This document shows, in pieces, positions 23,487 to 36,538 of a stretch of DNA of 64,000 bases. Origin of the DNA: Prostheceraeus crozeri (Eukaryota > Platyhelminthes > Polycladida > Euryleptidae); contig CAJQUW010007850.1 of the NCBI GenBank assembly GCA_907163375.1, positions 124,001 through 188,000 of the forward strand. The letters run 5' to 3'. The first letter of the stretch is position 1; every line of letters starts with the position of its first letter. The notes under the pieces were generated by a model. It worked only from the letters and a program-made list of their open reading frames with translations, was not told the DNA's origin and searched no databases. A program made the translations under genes and the position numbers.

Positions 23487-23508
23487 AGATGAGAGAGAGA
23501 GAGAGAGA
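23487..23508. repeat. (GA)n microsatellite
   Basis: An 18-20 base GA run at the 3' side of the minus-strand LINE fragment. On that strand it reads (CT)n. Confidence 0.85.
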
Positions 23509-23509
23509 A

Positions 23510-24170
23510 TCGTATATTTTCATGAAATGGAAATCGTACATTCAAATACATAATAGCGCAATGATACTCAAATTTATAACACAGAAAACTGAATCACTGT
23601 TCTGAGAAACCAAAGAAAAATAAATAAGTAAAATAAAAATATGAACAAATTACGGAAATAAGTTATACATGAAATTACATATAATTGACTATAAAAAGTT
23701 TGCTGTTGCACAAAACCATGGGAAAAATGAGTTCAATCTTCTGTTGGTTGATGAAAAAGGCATACAAAAATGATTCGATCTCGGGAGACGTTTTGGAACA
23801 AGATGATGAAGGGGATGGTTAACCTCAGACTCACATTTGAAAAGAAAACTCAGACCTCGTGTCTGCAAGACAGAGGAGAGTGATGGAAACTTGTCACACG
23901 TACATCCTCGACCACAAATCAATTTATGTGCACGGTTTTGAAAACGTTCAAGACTCAATAGCAGTCCCACAGGTAAATTTCCGAAAGCGGGAGAAGCATA
24001 CAGTATAAGGGATGTCACAATGGAGTGATACACAATTATGAGTTCGCTTTGTGATATAATCGGTTTCAAACATCTTATGATGTAGAGTCTACGAGCCGCG
24101 CGCTTCAAATGTCACAAATTTGAATGTCCCAGGACAATGACTTCGAAAACATGAATCCGAGGCAGACGTC
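23510..24170 (-). pseudogene. 5'-truncated LINE fragment (CR1/L2-type)
   Basis: The minus strand gives LGFMFSKSLSWDIQI, a frame break, then RAARRLYIIRCLKP, IVYHSIVTSLILYASPAFGN, LLSLERFQNRAHKLI and a C-terminal tail. This is the thumb and C-terminal part of a non-LTR reverse transcriptase (139 codons open at 23689-24108). It is a different copy from the one at 15480-16240. The catalytic part is lost, and the 3' flank ends at the (GA)n run. Confidence 0.8.
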
Positions 24171-24767
24171 GTAACCTGGTTTTGAGGCAGTACAGGTCGC
24201 TGAATTAGCATTTCATTGCATTGATGTGAACTAGGTCAGCTGATGATTGCATAGTCTGGTATCATATGAAATCGTAGGTAGTCAGAACTGTTCATATTTT
24301 TCAACTGATGATACAACTGAATATTTAATTATTTCATTTGATGTTTGCAAGAGGCAGCATCTATGATTGCAGGTACACTAGTATGGACGATGTATCATTA
24401 GTCATGTCATGTAAGCAGCATTTAATGAATGCTTGCAACCATTACACTTAAAAGCATTATTACAGATTAAATATCATGCATAATTATACGTAAGATTATT
24501 AGTATTATATTATAATTACACAAACAGATTATATATAATTAATGATTATTAGGGATTTAACTTTGTGCATCATAAATAAAATGATAATCAATTATTGAAA
24601 CAAAGAAATGAAAAATCACATGCGTGTCTAACTAATTAAGTTTTATGGTCAATAAAAAAGTTTTAAAAGCTATCATGAAAGTATTGTAATGAAGAAATAC
24701 TAAATTCGGTATCGAACAAATAGTTCCTCATTAGAAACCCTGAAGCCGTCAGTGAACAAGACGTACA
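24171..24767. other. No gene recognised
   Basis: AT-rich sequence, including an ATTATA-rich stretch at about 24480-24560. Nothing else seen. Confidence 0.4.
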
Positions 24768-24769
24768 TA

Positions 24770-24797
24770 CAGTATTGGCCATGGCATTAGAAATTTT
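24770..24797 (+). repeat. Tc1 terminal inverted repeat, left
   Basis: It starts CAGTATTGGCCATGGCATTA and is preceded by TA. It is identical to the right repeat at 37697-37724. Confidence 0.85.
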
Positions 24798-25028
24798 CTG
24801 CAAAATACGATTTGGTAGAGATATAAGGTCATTAACATCTAAATATAACTCTCAGTGTCTGAATCTGTTGGCTTTCTATGACGCTCTTTATTCAAATTCA
24901 TATGCTGATTCATTAGAGAAGAAATGTCAGCTTTCTATGGTAATTTATAGATTTTTCTTTCATGCAAGCTGTAGTGTTAAGTAGGTGAAGCGTCACAAAT
25001 TCTGATACATCGACGAATTCTCATTGAC

Positions 25029-25035
25029 ATGGGTA
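25029..25035 (+). pseudogene. Tc1 transposase start codon exon stub
   Basis: ATGGGTA at 25029-25035 ends exactly at the insertion point of the CACTG element. Continuing at 36589 keeps the frame of a Tc1 transposase N-terminus, so these bases are the displaced first codons of the transposase. Confidence 0.65.
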
Positions 25036-25165
25036 CACTGTAAACCAGCACCTTCTAAAGCGAGCTGAATCACCTCCTAAAGCAAGACACTATTCGTAAC
25101 TAATAAAAAAATCCTAAAGCATGCGCCTTTTAGAAGGCTAGCCTCTCACCTCCTAAAACATTTTT
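25036..25165. repeat. Left subterminal repeats of the CACTG element
   Basis: ACCTTCTAAAGC, ACCTCCTAAAGC, ATCCTAAAGC and ACCTCCTAAAAC occur at intervals of 20-60 bases. Equivalent inverted words lie at 36539-36575. Such arrays are transposase binding sites in EnSpm elements; that role is inferred here. Confidence 0.6.
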
Positions 25166-27240
25166 TCAATGTCATATTCTACTTTTCCCTTATGACAATG
25201 CATATTACTATCTTTATTCAGCAATAGACAGGTTACGCATTGAGATTTATTGCAGACAAAGCTCTCATTATATTCATTCAATATTTATTTCTTGCTTTAC
25301 AAACAACCCTCTAAAGAAATAAGAACCTTTTTACCCCTGTAGTACTACAGTGCAAGAGAACATGATATTAGTGTTGTACAATTCGAATACATAAAACAAA
25401 CTTTACTGAAATTCACTTGAAATTTATGAAATTGACACCCAGTACCAAAATGAATACAATCACAGGTCTATTTATGTAACAGATGCAACGAAATCTCATG
25501 TATACATGTACAGTGAAAATTTTGGCCTGACCACGCAATTTTCGGTGAAAAAAATACAAATGCTACATAATATAGTGTCGGAACAGTAAAAAATGTCAGA
25601 AACATGCAGAATATTTATTACAGAATTATGTGGATAAAAGCATGTGTGAAATCGTAGATCAACAGTTGCAATAGAGATAAAGTAACAAATACATTCTCAA
25701 GATGCGAATATCGAATAACAATCAAGTGCTGGATATGCAAATCAATCACTATTATTGTTCAAGTAAATTACGATCTAAACTAACAGATATTGCAGCTCTA
25801 AAACATCATGGAAATCATCAAGGAATTATTATAGAAAGATGGAAACTAAAGAATTCAAAGTAATTTATGGCACCAAAAAAATTCACAGAGTTGTGCACTG
25901 ATCTTGGTGAAGATGTGACGCACACGAAGAAGTCCGTCCAGCAGTTTCTACGGTGGCCAAATACTGTCGATTGCGTTGGAGATTACATGTTAGAAACAAG
26001 ACTGCATGCACCGTGATGGCATAGATGTTGCATATATTAGTAGTCAGTGATATTACAGTCGAAATGGTTGCTGAAAAGAAAAAGGAATTTGAGTTAGGAA
26101 CTATGGAGTGAAAGGAAAAAAATAATTAACTTTAGGATACAAGGACGTCAGATCTACATGTTACATGCAGCAGGCTGAACAAATTATGATTTTTTCAAAA
26201 ATTCGAAGTTCTTGATTTGACAGATAATTGAAAAAAATAGAATTTCTTATAATCATGCATACATAGAGCATATCGTATTTTTAATTATCTTTATTACACT
26301 ATCTATTTTGATATACGCCTAGATAATATAATTTATCAATGCTGAATTGAATACATACACATGTACTTTGATAAAATGATTGAAACCTCTTGTTGCAGAA
26401 AATTGGCTCCTTTTTTAGTTATTCGATGTTCTACAGATCATGGAAATTCACGAGCTTCATATCTCCAAAAAATAGCACATATTATGCTAATAATCCATAT
26501 TCACAAGTACTAGCTTTCGTTTGAAAGTTCTAATGCAATACTGCATATGTTTCTTATTGACTCTCCACTTCAGACAGCATGCACTGTCCTGCAAACGTCT
26601 ATGTGTCGACAACAAGTAGCCGTACTTTTTAATCAGATGAAAACAATATGAGCGTCACAGGTCTCTACCAAACATGCATGAGCTAAGTTGACTTCAAAAA
26701 TAATAACTGGCATGGCTTATATGGCCCAAGATCGTCGTCAGAAATTTTACAAAAATTAAAAAATGAAAAGATCATGAGATAATTTTCTGAAAAAGAATAA
26801 AAATGTTCCATTCAATAGGCGGACATTTTCTTGCTATCAGAATTACCTTATCATGTATTTTTAGAGAATAGAAACATTCTATATTAATTAATTGATCTTC
26901 TCTTTTTGTGTTGATGACTGTTTAGTCTTTCCTATTTGTACTGGAGTCTATTTTTGCCTTGATATCATGCTACGTTGAGAACTAATAATAATGACTGATA
27001 TGAATAGAGTATGAAAGATGCTTTCATTGCTAAAATGTATTTACTTTTAAAAGTAGCCAACAGGATGGACTGAATATTTATAGAAGTGGAACACTTAACG
27101 CCGTACATTAAAAATACGTTTGCGTCCAAAAGTGTCAAAAAAACCGCAGATATTTGAATACTGACAAGAAGGACATTTATTGGCAGAAGATTTTATACGG
27201 AAGTATAGAAGTTTTAATTTGTCAGTAGTCTGTTGGCCCA
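25166..27240. other. No gene recognised inside the CACTG element
   Basis: No transposase-like motif was seen on either strand. The sequence is AT-rich with short frames only. Confidence 0.4.
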
Positions 27241-27244
27241 TAAT

Positions 27245-27330
27245 TCACCCAGTGGAAAAATTTTGATGATATGATGCCGGGCCAATATCTGCCCGACAGA
27301 GAGCTGTTGGGCAGTTGTCGGGAGATGAAA
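27245..27330 (+). repeat. Element end with CCCAGTGGAAAAATTTTG
   Basis: CCCAGTGGAAAAATTTTG starts at about 27248 and is followed by GGGCCAA and CTGCCCGACA words. Its inverted partner lies at about 35137-35155, with similar GGGCC words inside. The flanks show no clear target duplication, so the two may be ends of one 7.9-kb insertion or two separate relics. The 96-codon frame at 27214-27504 has no recognisable motif. Confidence 0.45.
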
Positions 27331-28939
27331 TCGTGTGATCATTTGTCTCTCCTGTCGGCGTAACTTGGTGCTCCCGATACATTTGCGACAGTTATGAAAC
27401 TTCCCGTTCAAGTGCCGATCGTGCAGGCGGAAACGTGGAAAGTGATGAACAAGGGAAACTTCTCTCGCCACCCAAAGTTCGCCTCTCGCTTCTCCCATCA
27501 TCATTCCCTAAACACGGAGAACTTTCCCATGCATCACCACTGAGACGACGTCAATTTCGCATGCAAACTTGGATCTTTTTCTCTTCACTTTCTCTACCAT
27601 TCATTGTGACTGTTTGTATGCAATCTTCTCCCGTCCAATTTTGTTCAATTCACCGAAGTCCAATTTTGTGAATAAGCAATAGGTAAGTCATTGACTGCAT
27701 ATGTGTCATGTAACTAAGTTTTCCAATAATTGTAAAATGTAGGCCTATTGTACTTACTGTAGGGGCTTATGCATTAGTTGACTCTCATCTTATAAAAGTT
27801 TACTTGTTTACATTTCCCATAATCAACGATAACATTGATTATGGAAATTGAATGGAGGAGTATGTCTGATAGACGACTAACATATTTCATGAAAAGAATA
27901 TTTTGCATGCTGGTTACGGCTGATGAAACATGGAGTAGAAAGTCTTGTTCTTGATATAATAAGTCATATAATTATGAAGTTGTGGAAGGACCAAATGACC
28001 TATTACATCCGCGGAGTTTTGTCCATTGACAAATGACATCAATTTATTCGGTGAAAATACCGCTTGTTCTTCATAGATTCCTACATGACGAATGAATAGA
28101 ATTAGTTAGTATCACATCATAGATTATTTACACCGAAGTATCTAATGCCAACAAAAAATTGGCCGCTAGCTATACTTCGTATTAGTTATTTACGGTATTA
28201 GCAAAATTTACGGTACTGGTACCAACGAACAAGTGTTTTTTCGATGTTTGTGTGTAAGAAATAAATATCAATAAAGGAGCATATTTGCAATTCATGTACA
28301 GTAGTATATTTGCAACAATGTTTAAATCATGTTGGATTTTTCTTGTAGAGGTGTGTAATCCGCTATTCATTCTTTCAAATCTTCTCTGTGGTCTTCTGCT
28401 CCATTTCCTGCTGCAAATTAATCGAATTCTATGGTACATACTCAAAGGTACGCAATTCATCACTTCATTATGTGCAAGATTCTAAATGCAATATTTGCAG
28501 ATCCGTCATAAGCAAAATGTGCACTTTCGGAGAGTCAGCAACTCATTGCATGCTGAGGTTTCTGAAACTTCAGCAGTTCTCACAATGATCAATCGAAGTG
28601 AAATGTTTTCGTCTCTCATATACTGCATCTAGGTTTTGGTGTAAAAATGCATGCACTGTAGTTTTATAGTCTATACTTAATTTTCTACTGATGATGATCG
28701 AAATAGACAACAATAGATTAAAACTATAGAAAAATGAAGACAGTTTCATCTTATCACTATAAAAAATATTTGGTAAAAATTGAGAATTCCATTCAAAAAA
28801 TATATTAAATATCATGACTTTTTTAAAATTTAGAAAGTCCGAACTGGCTCAAAACACTGCGAACGACGCAAAATATTGAAATGAGCCGTCAGAAATCTAT
28901 TTAATCTAATTCCTGCATTAGATTCAAATTACAAAAACA

Positions 28940-31900
28940 AATAATAGTAATAATATTAAGCAATTATTCTTTTTTTAGTCACGACCTCACACAATGATGG
29001 TCGGTGTATACATCTCAGGATCTCGGAGTCCTACCAGGACTCAGGGAGATCAAGAGTGCGCCTAAGAATGTAGACACTGCCAAGTAGAGCAGCCTTCAGT
29101 AGCTGAGGTACCCGGTGTCGACCGGGGAATTCTTTCAGGTATGCGGCTGACTTGTCTGTGTGGGCTCCTAAGGCTCCAACAATTACTGGCACCACTTTGA
29201 CATGAATCTTCCACAGTTTTTATAGTTCAATTTTCAAGTCTTGATACTTAGTGATCTTCTCTTGTTCTTTGCTTCTTATGTTCCTGTTCTCTGGTACCGC
29301 TATGTCAATTATGAATCCCATCTTTTTCTCCTTATTAACAACTACGACATCTGGCCTCCTTGCTGTGATTCTCTTGTCTGTTCCTATTTCGAAGTCCCAT
29401 AATATCTTCACTGAATCCGTTTCAATAACTGGTTGTGGGACGTGTTTCCATGGTTCTGTCGGTACGTTGATGTTATACTGTAGGCAGATATCCCTATGAA
29501 TTTGTTTGGCAACCTCATTGTGACGGTTCAGATATTCGCTTGGTGCCAACTTAGAGCATCCTGTAAGTATGTGAGATACTATCTCATCTGCTGACATGCA
29601 CATTCTGCATCTAGCATCATTGCTTATTTTTAGTATGTAAGTGGAATGTGCTTTCGTCTTTATCGCTTGGTCCTGTGCTGCTGTTAGTAACGCCTCAGTT
29701 GTCATCTTCAGATTGACAGAATTCAGCCAACCGTAGCAAGCTTTCCTTGACGTTACTTCTTCCATTTGTCTTGCGTATTGACCATGCATTACTTTATCCT
29801 TCCATCTTTGGTACCGATCTTCTATCACCTTCCTCTTCCATTCTTCGGAGGTTTCTTGCCGTTGCCCGTACAGATCGTCTGATTTAGCCACCCCCAGCAG
29901 TGGGTCGTCTTCTTTATCATTGATGTATTCTGCTAGGCTCCGGTCTTCTTGTTCTATAACCTCCCTTAGGTCTTTCAGTCCCCTACCTCCCTGATCCCGC
30001 GGTAGGTAGAGGCGGTCAATGTCAGCCTTTGGATGTAGTTCTTTATACATTGTTAGTATTTTGCGGGTCTTTCGGTTTAATTCATTGAGCTCTTGCACTG
30101 TCCATTTCAGCACACCACCACTGTACCTAATCACAGGGACAGCATATACATTTATGGCCTCAATTATATTCTTCGCATACAATTTTGATTTCAGTATTTT
30201 CTTCAATCTCTTCTTGTACTCCTTGACTGCCCTTGTCTTTGTTACTTTATCAAGGTTCGTATGATGTTGAAGGATCCCGAGATATTCATATCCTTATTCG
30301 GTGACATCCTTTATATGAACTTCTTCGGCTTGATATCCTTGTTTGTATGACTTCTCCTCGATGGATGATTAGTCGCGCACATTTTTCGATTCCGAATCTC
30401 ATATTGATGTCATCGCTGTATGTTTTCACGGTGTTGATTAGGCAGTTGATGTCGCTTTCTGTTTTCCCGTACAGTTTCAAATCGTCCATATATAGTAGAT
30501 GGTTGATCTTTTGTCCCTTTGCTAGCTTATATGATCTATCTATGTCGTGCAGGACCTCACTGAGAGGGTTCATTGCAAGGCAGAACATGAGTGGTGACAG
30601 CGAGTCCCCTTGGAAGATCCCTCTTTTGATCTTTATGTGTCCAATATCTTCATTTCCATGTGTCAAATTTGTCTCCCACTTTTTCATTGATGCTATAATT
30701 ACTTTTTGTATGACTTTGTTAACTTTGTACATGTCAAGGCATTTGATAATCCAAGAATGCGGAATGGAATCGAAAGCCTTGCGATAATCGATCCATGTCA
30801 TTGACAAGTTCTTCTTTCGCTTTCTGCTTTCACTGGTGATCGTTCTGTCTACATCTTGGAAGACACCCTTTCTGTTCCTTATGCATTATGTTCTTTGATT
30901 TGATGTGTTCATTGATCTTGTTTGCAATTATTCCGGTGAATAGCTTCCACAGTGTCGGGAGACATGTTATGGGCCTGAAGTTGTCTGGAGTCGGCGGCTT
31001 GTTTTCGGATTTTCTTATTAGTACCGTCCTGCCATTGACCAGCCATTTCGGCATCATATCTGGATTTCTAAGAAGGTCATCGTAGTACTTCGCAAGCCTG
31101 TCATGTAATTTGCTCATCTTTTTTATCCAGAAAGCTTGTACTTTATCAGGGCCTGCTGCTTTCCAATTTGCCATGCTAGCTGGTTTGTGTTTTGTGTCTT
31201 CCTCAGATATTGTGACGTTATCGTTTATCGCAATTTCTCTCAATTTTCGGTAGCCATTCAGCCTGTGCATTGTATTGCTTTTCGGTTTCCCATATCCCTT
31301 TCCAATACTCCATCATGTCGTCTTTGTTTTCGACTCGGCTATTGTTTGCTGTTTCTTGGCCTCTTATTTGTCTATTTGCTTTCTTTGGGTTTTGGTGAAA
31401 CAACTTGTTTATTCGCATTTGTTCATTTCTATCTTCATATCTCTTCAGTCGATGACTTATAGCTATAAGTCGTTGTTTCGCATCTTTATACACTGCTCCA
31501 ATACATCTATTGTTCGTATTGTATTTTCTTATCATGTAGGGAGGCAGTCTTCCATTATACTCCATAGCTGCCCTAATCTGATTAGTTTCTTTTCTAAGGT
31601 TCTTAATTTGATTTTGTGACGCTGCTTCCAAGTAGGCGGGATCTTCGCACGTCTCGTATCATCCATGACAATTTCTTCCGTAACTTTTGCTGCAGAGTAA
31701 ATCAGTGTATTCATCTCTGTTATGCTGCTTGTTGGAATATGTTCAGTTATATTGTTTATCTTTTCAATCAACCGACTAGTATTGTTGTTATTAACTCTTA
31801 TTTTTCTTATGCCAGTTCGGCTTTCTGCATTGATATAAGTCTCCATATATTGGATTATCTTTTCTTTGAGACATTGCTCTTCTTCAGTAAGCTGCTGAGT

Positions 31901-32450
31901 TGGTACTGTGTCACTATTTGTTTGTTGTTCATCAGCAAGTGCATGAGCTACTGTATTGTTATCTGCTGGATCGTACGTGGTCGGGTCTGTTGTTTCGTTA
32001 TCAGCAGTATTAGTCTGAAGGCTTTTTGTTCCACTAACTCTGTCGGCAATTGCTTCAATTTCGAGATTGTCAATAGACCATTCTTCACGATTGATCGCTT
32101 TTGATTAAGCAAGCCTTGTTCACTTATTGTCGTTTGCGGATACTTCTGTTTCCATATCTCATACATGCGTTTTCGAAATCCTCTCTCATTCGGTCGGCTC
32201 CTATAGTAGCTATCAATGACGCTGTCATTATCGGCATGTGTCCACTTTCTTCTATGACGTTGATGTTGTTCATTTTTTCCAGTAGCCCGTCCGCTTGAAC
32301 ACCCTGGTTCCTCAATATTCAACGCAGGCCTTGATAACCGGGGCGACGCCTGTTCCGATATGGATATTGTATTATTCCTACTCTCCATATGTGTGTGGGT
32401 GTTGGTCGAGGACGAGATTAAGGAAGCAAGTTATTCTTATAATTATATTA
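28940..32450 (-). mobile_element. R4/Dong-like non-LTR retrotransposon
   Basis: A nearly full-length minus-strand LINE with one long broken ORF. The 3' flank on its own strand is TAATATTATTACTATTATT (about 28942-28960), and the 5' flank at 32430-32466 is a (TTA)n-type tract. R4/Dong elements are known to insert into TAA repeats, which fits. The 3' untranslated part between 29030 and 28960 ends in an A-rich stretch. Confidence 0.7.
29031..32388 (-). pseudogene. R4/Dong-like LINE polyprotein, frameshifted
   Basis: In order on the minus strand: an N-terminal block RRKWTHADNDSVIDSYYRS with a Myb-like tryptophan pattern (32388-31948), a linker, and a pre-RT region (31846-31218). The RT follows with LPTLWKLFTGIIANKINEH (31270-30830), WIDYRKAFDSIPHSW and the catalytic LLYMDDLKLYG (30807-30286). 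The C-terminus has a CRMC...H...C zinc motif and a restriction-like endonuclease with ARRPDVVVV and IIDIAVPENRNI (30206-29220). Frame breaks lie near 31530, 31220, 30830 and 30350. In-frame TAA codons occur near 30290 and at 29220-29222; past the latter the same frame stays open to a TAG at 29031. Plus-strand frames here are shadows. Confidence 0.85.
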
Positions 32451-34291
32451 TTTTATTATTATTATAAATCTTTATTCAATAAACGATAGTAGTCTATATA
32501 ACGCATACAATCATAAATGAAGAAATACTACGGTAAAGAAAATCAGTAGATATCCTAAGACTCAATAAACAAGGCAAATACAAATTGAGACCTTTAGACA
32601 TGGACTCCTAGATAGGTTTTGGTCACTTGTCGTAAAATGGTGAACTACGATATCCATCTAATTGAAGCTAATCATTATGTGACGGACACTTGTATGTTTT
32701 CAATATCCAAAAATATGACTCTTGCGAAATTTTCTTTAGAGCATACAATCAGGAGAATTGACGAAAATAGTTAGTTGATTCTAGTTGAAAAGTGGTTGCC
32801 AAAAATGACAAAAAGTTTTTAATCAAAGAGGACACAATATTTCACGCACAACCTGTGTGCATCGGGTGAATGAGAAAGAGCTTTCTTTCTGTATTCTAGC
32901 AATGCAACAGCTTAGTTATACATGTACATAATTGACTAACAGAACTTCTTGTTAAATTCTCCTGCCTATACAGCATGCAGAATTATTCGAACAATGGGAC
33001 TGAGGTTTTACAAATGATATATGAAATAAACTACAAAAAAGCCGAATAGTCGAATATACTGTGGTAAAATTCATTCAGACAATTAAACTGCAAAGACGAC
33101 GCTGCTTCACGATCAATAGATTTTATGAATGATAGGCATTGCTTATGTGTCCAGTCCACTGTGATTTCTGACATGACAAAAGTCTACATGATGCTGTATG
33201 AAAGTTGCAGAATTGATGCATGAAGTTGTATTTAATCGTTCTAAAGTTTTCTTCTATTCTTTTGAAACCACTATTTTATGTTAATGGTGCGATAGGGATT
33301 TATAGACAATCCCTATGTGACAAATTAAATAGCTGATTAAATGGCTGACATGCAATGCATGCATGCACATGCATTTTACATACAAAACAAAATCTCAGGA
33401 AAATGACATTTTTCATACCTTTCAATTTCATTTTGTACATTAGGCCAACATCGCGTAATTTTTCTGAGCATAATACCCTCAAATTTAAATATTGTGAGAA
33501 TTGTATGGCTAAACATCTGGCTCAAGAAATAAAACATATATATCTGATTTCAAAAGAGCGATCTCAAAATTAATACACTTAAAAGTATTTGGAATGCATG
33601 GGCCTGCGCTATTATATCTATCCTCGAATATTTACCGAACGCACAGCTCAAGTGAGAAAGTATATTCTTGATACGGAGAATTTGCCGTTACTAGCCGAAA
33701 AATAAATTTTACTTATTATGCTCATGTCAATTTAAAAAAGCTTTGTAACATAATGAACAAGAGATCAGCCCCTGATGCACACCTGACATTTTGGCTGACA
33801 GTCCAGGTGTATATATATCTAGGAGTCCATGCCTTTAGAATAGAATATTAGACCTTCTTCTCCTCCAAGCCCTATCTCAGGACAAAGTTGAGACTCGTAT
33901 CATTTAATGCAGGCCTAACTGTATTGGATATGTTGAAAATAAGATTTATCAGGAAATTGCGAAATTGGTGATGCTAACAAATAAATGTGTTTGAAAATGT
34001 TTCTCATTTGTTAGAATCATATTTAACTTCCTCAGCAAGTCGCTGAGAACGTCGAGGAACCAGAGGTGAAGGGTCCCATTTAGGCCTACTTTACGCGAAT
34101 GTGGCAATTTGTCTGCTGTATGAAATATGCTGTAATAAATATTGAAGTGAAGTACAGTTGTTCTCGCTGTTCCGCTCTTGTTTCATGGGTGAAAAGAAAG
34201 TAAGGAAGAGGAGGAAGGAGGAGAAGTAAGAGGTTCCATGGTAATATCAAATTAATGATATTCTTTTTGCTGTAATACACAAAGGGTACAC
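32451..34291. other. No gene recognised
   Basis: No motif-bearing frame was seen. TATATATATCTAGGAGTCCATG-like words near 32605 and 33815 suggest a short duplicated sequence (GACTCCTAGATAGG and its complement). Confidence 0.35.
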
Positions 34292-34944
34292 ACATAGAGT
34301 AGGGATATATAGGTAGAGTGTCGACTCAAAAAAGTATCTGTATACAGTAAAAATTTTTATATGAAAAGTTTCAGTTTTATGTGGAGATTACGTTTCCGTG
34401 GTTCAAAAAAATATTAGAGCAGTTATAAAAAAGTCAAAATTTTGACAATTTATATACTACCGAGATGACTCCTCTATGCAAGTAGTATGAAACAGGTTGG
34501 ATATCAAAAGTAATTAATGTTTGCTAAAGCATCCTAACTAAGCGGAAATCAAGCTGATTATCAGGGGAATTTCATGATTCGTTTTATAATGGAAGTCTTC
34601 ATGAAAAAGTCGACATTTTATTGTGTTTTTTTTGCCTGAGATTTCATATTTCTAATTCATGAAACCAATAGCAGGTTATCGAGTTGTCAGTTGAAGATAT
34701 AATACCTCTCCAAGGCTGTCAGACACGGACTAATATATTATCATTTCCTTCTGCTTTATGCTATCATGATCAGTCAATTCCGTTGTAATTTCTTCAAAAC
34801 TACATAAATGCGCATATCTCACATTTGGAAACAAATCCGACTGTATCTCCTTTGAGTTCATTTAATAAAATCGAAAGTGTATACACATTGGGGATTTAAT
34901 AAATGCGGAGTTACCACTCTACCTAACATACTTACTCTATGGGC
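34292..34944 (-). mobile_element. TIR repeat family F, copy 3
   Basis: It is the reverse complement of copies at 13479 and 20880. Its ends are the best preserved of the three: CATAGAGTAGGGATATATAG on the left pairs with CTATGAGAT-free CCATAGAGTAAGTATGTTAG read inward from the right, each followed by GTAGAGTG. The termini therefore form about 28-bp imperfect inverted repeats. No transposase inside. Confidence 0.65.
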
Positions 34945-35002
34945 ACACAAGTATAGGCCCCTACTACTGACGAATTAAACAGCAGTATATAAACCAAAGT
35001 TT

Positions 35003-35157
35003 TGATCCGTGTCGGGTGAGCGTTGGCGTGTATTGGGCGCGCATGGGGTGAGTGTTGGCAACTGACGTTGGGCCGATACAAATGCGCTGGGCCACTTTAT
35101 TTATCGGGCCAACATCAGATGGATGATAGTGGGCCGACACAAAATTTTTCCACTGGG
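35003..35157 (-). repeat. GGGCC-rich element end, partner of 27245
   Basis: The sequence has GTTGGCAACTGACGTTGGGCC, CTGGGCCAC, CGGGCCAACATC and GTGGGCCGAC, ending with CAAAATTTTTCCACTGGG at about 35155. The end is the inverted form of the one at 27248. Confidence 0.5.
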
Positions 35158-35159
35158 AG

Positions 35160-36538
35160 TTTCCGGCATTTCATATATTTTGATGAATATTTATTAAGCG
35201 AATTCACAACTATGTGACAGCAGAATTTTAACAGATTGGATAAAAACGTTTAAAAGATTGAACGCAAAATTTTAAGCATATGTTTACAAAAATGTTTCTT
35301 CTTAAATGTATGAATCAGGAAAGACTGAAGACAATTCTTCTACTACATAATGGAAACGAATGTCCTTCAGTGTCGTCTACTGCATTTTTTCGATGTCTAT
35401 ACTATTATCTGACTATAGATTATCATGACAGTTGGTGATAAATGGTTACATTAGCAGGTTACATTCAACTAATGTGTGCCTCCAATAAACTAAATACAGA
35501 ATTAATTGCTGCATTTCTACTAAAATTCATTGAAATAGATAAATTTTCGAATATTCTGAATATAATTGCCCACACATAAATGATACAAATGTACATCAAA
35601 GCATTTAGAACTTTGCATTGAATCCTGAACTTGATATGCCAATTCAATTAACCCTTCACATGCGTGCATCTACTATTTTTCTACCTTCGTTCGAAAACCT
35701 TATTGGACACGCCACTTGTAACAGATGAGTACTTTGAGCAGTTTCTATGAGTGCGCATTTGCTTCTCAGAGGCTTCACCGAGCACAGATAACGCGAATGA
35801 ATGCATGAAATTGACAAATACAATTTGTGCCTACCACGAAAATTTGCAGCTTTTTGAAATTTATAATTTCCATTATCCGCAAAAAATAATTAAGTCCCGT
35901 TATGAAAAGTGTCATTTTACATGTAGGCTAACTACAGAAGTCGCAGACTCGATTTACATTAGTGCTATACAGCATGCATGCATTACAACTCTTTCGAATA
36001 GGGTATCAGAGCAACAGGAAACTCACCTCATTTTTCAGAGCAGTCGTCAGTTGATGAACCAGATTGATCAGTATATCTGTCATGATTGACTATCACGAGA
36101 AAATATAGAATGCAGATTTTTGCCCATTTGGCTTCAAGTCTTATTATATTTCTTTTCCATTTATCCAGTATTTCGATCGACGTTGATGGGAAAGATGTAG
36201 TCTCCTGGCATGACACCATGATACCCATATATTTGCAATTTATAACTGCACAATTTCAACAGATAATTTCACTAAACAATTTAATTGCAATATCACTGAC
36301 AGAAAGTCAATTTGCCACTCGAAGTCAAAGCCAGCTACATAGCCTCGGAGAGATGAGAGCAACGTGAACTTATGATGTCCTCAATAGCAGCTATTGTTAT
36401 GCGACAGCGTTCCTGCTGTCTGGCAAGCAGTGACTCACGCTCTCCTCTATGCAGATGCTTGTGTCTAAGGGTTATTGTTCTCTTCAGTATGCTAGCCTAC
36501 TAATTCAACTAAACCTTCTGAAATTTTAGTGTGTGGCA
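35160..36538. other. No gene recognised
   Basis: Open frames at 35751-36089 and 36086-36367 (about 100 codons) overlap a minus-strand frame and show no recognisable domain. They are probably chance frames inside the CACTG element. Confidence 0.35.

Noticed and set aside
30347-30787. 146-codon plus-strand frame, with others at 31136-32104
   Set aside because: Shadows of the minus-strand R4/Dong-like polyprotein.
27245-35157. A single 7.9-kb element bounded by CCCAGTGGAAAAATTTTG ends
   Set aside because: The ends are inverted, but the flanking bases do not show a convincing target duplication, so I list them as separate ends.
35751-36367. Two overlapping frames of about 100 codons
   Set aside because: No recognisable domain or signal, with competing frames on the other strand. 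Probably chance.
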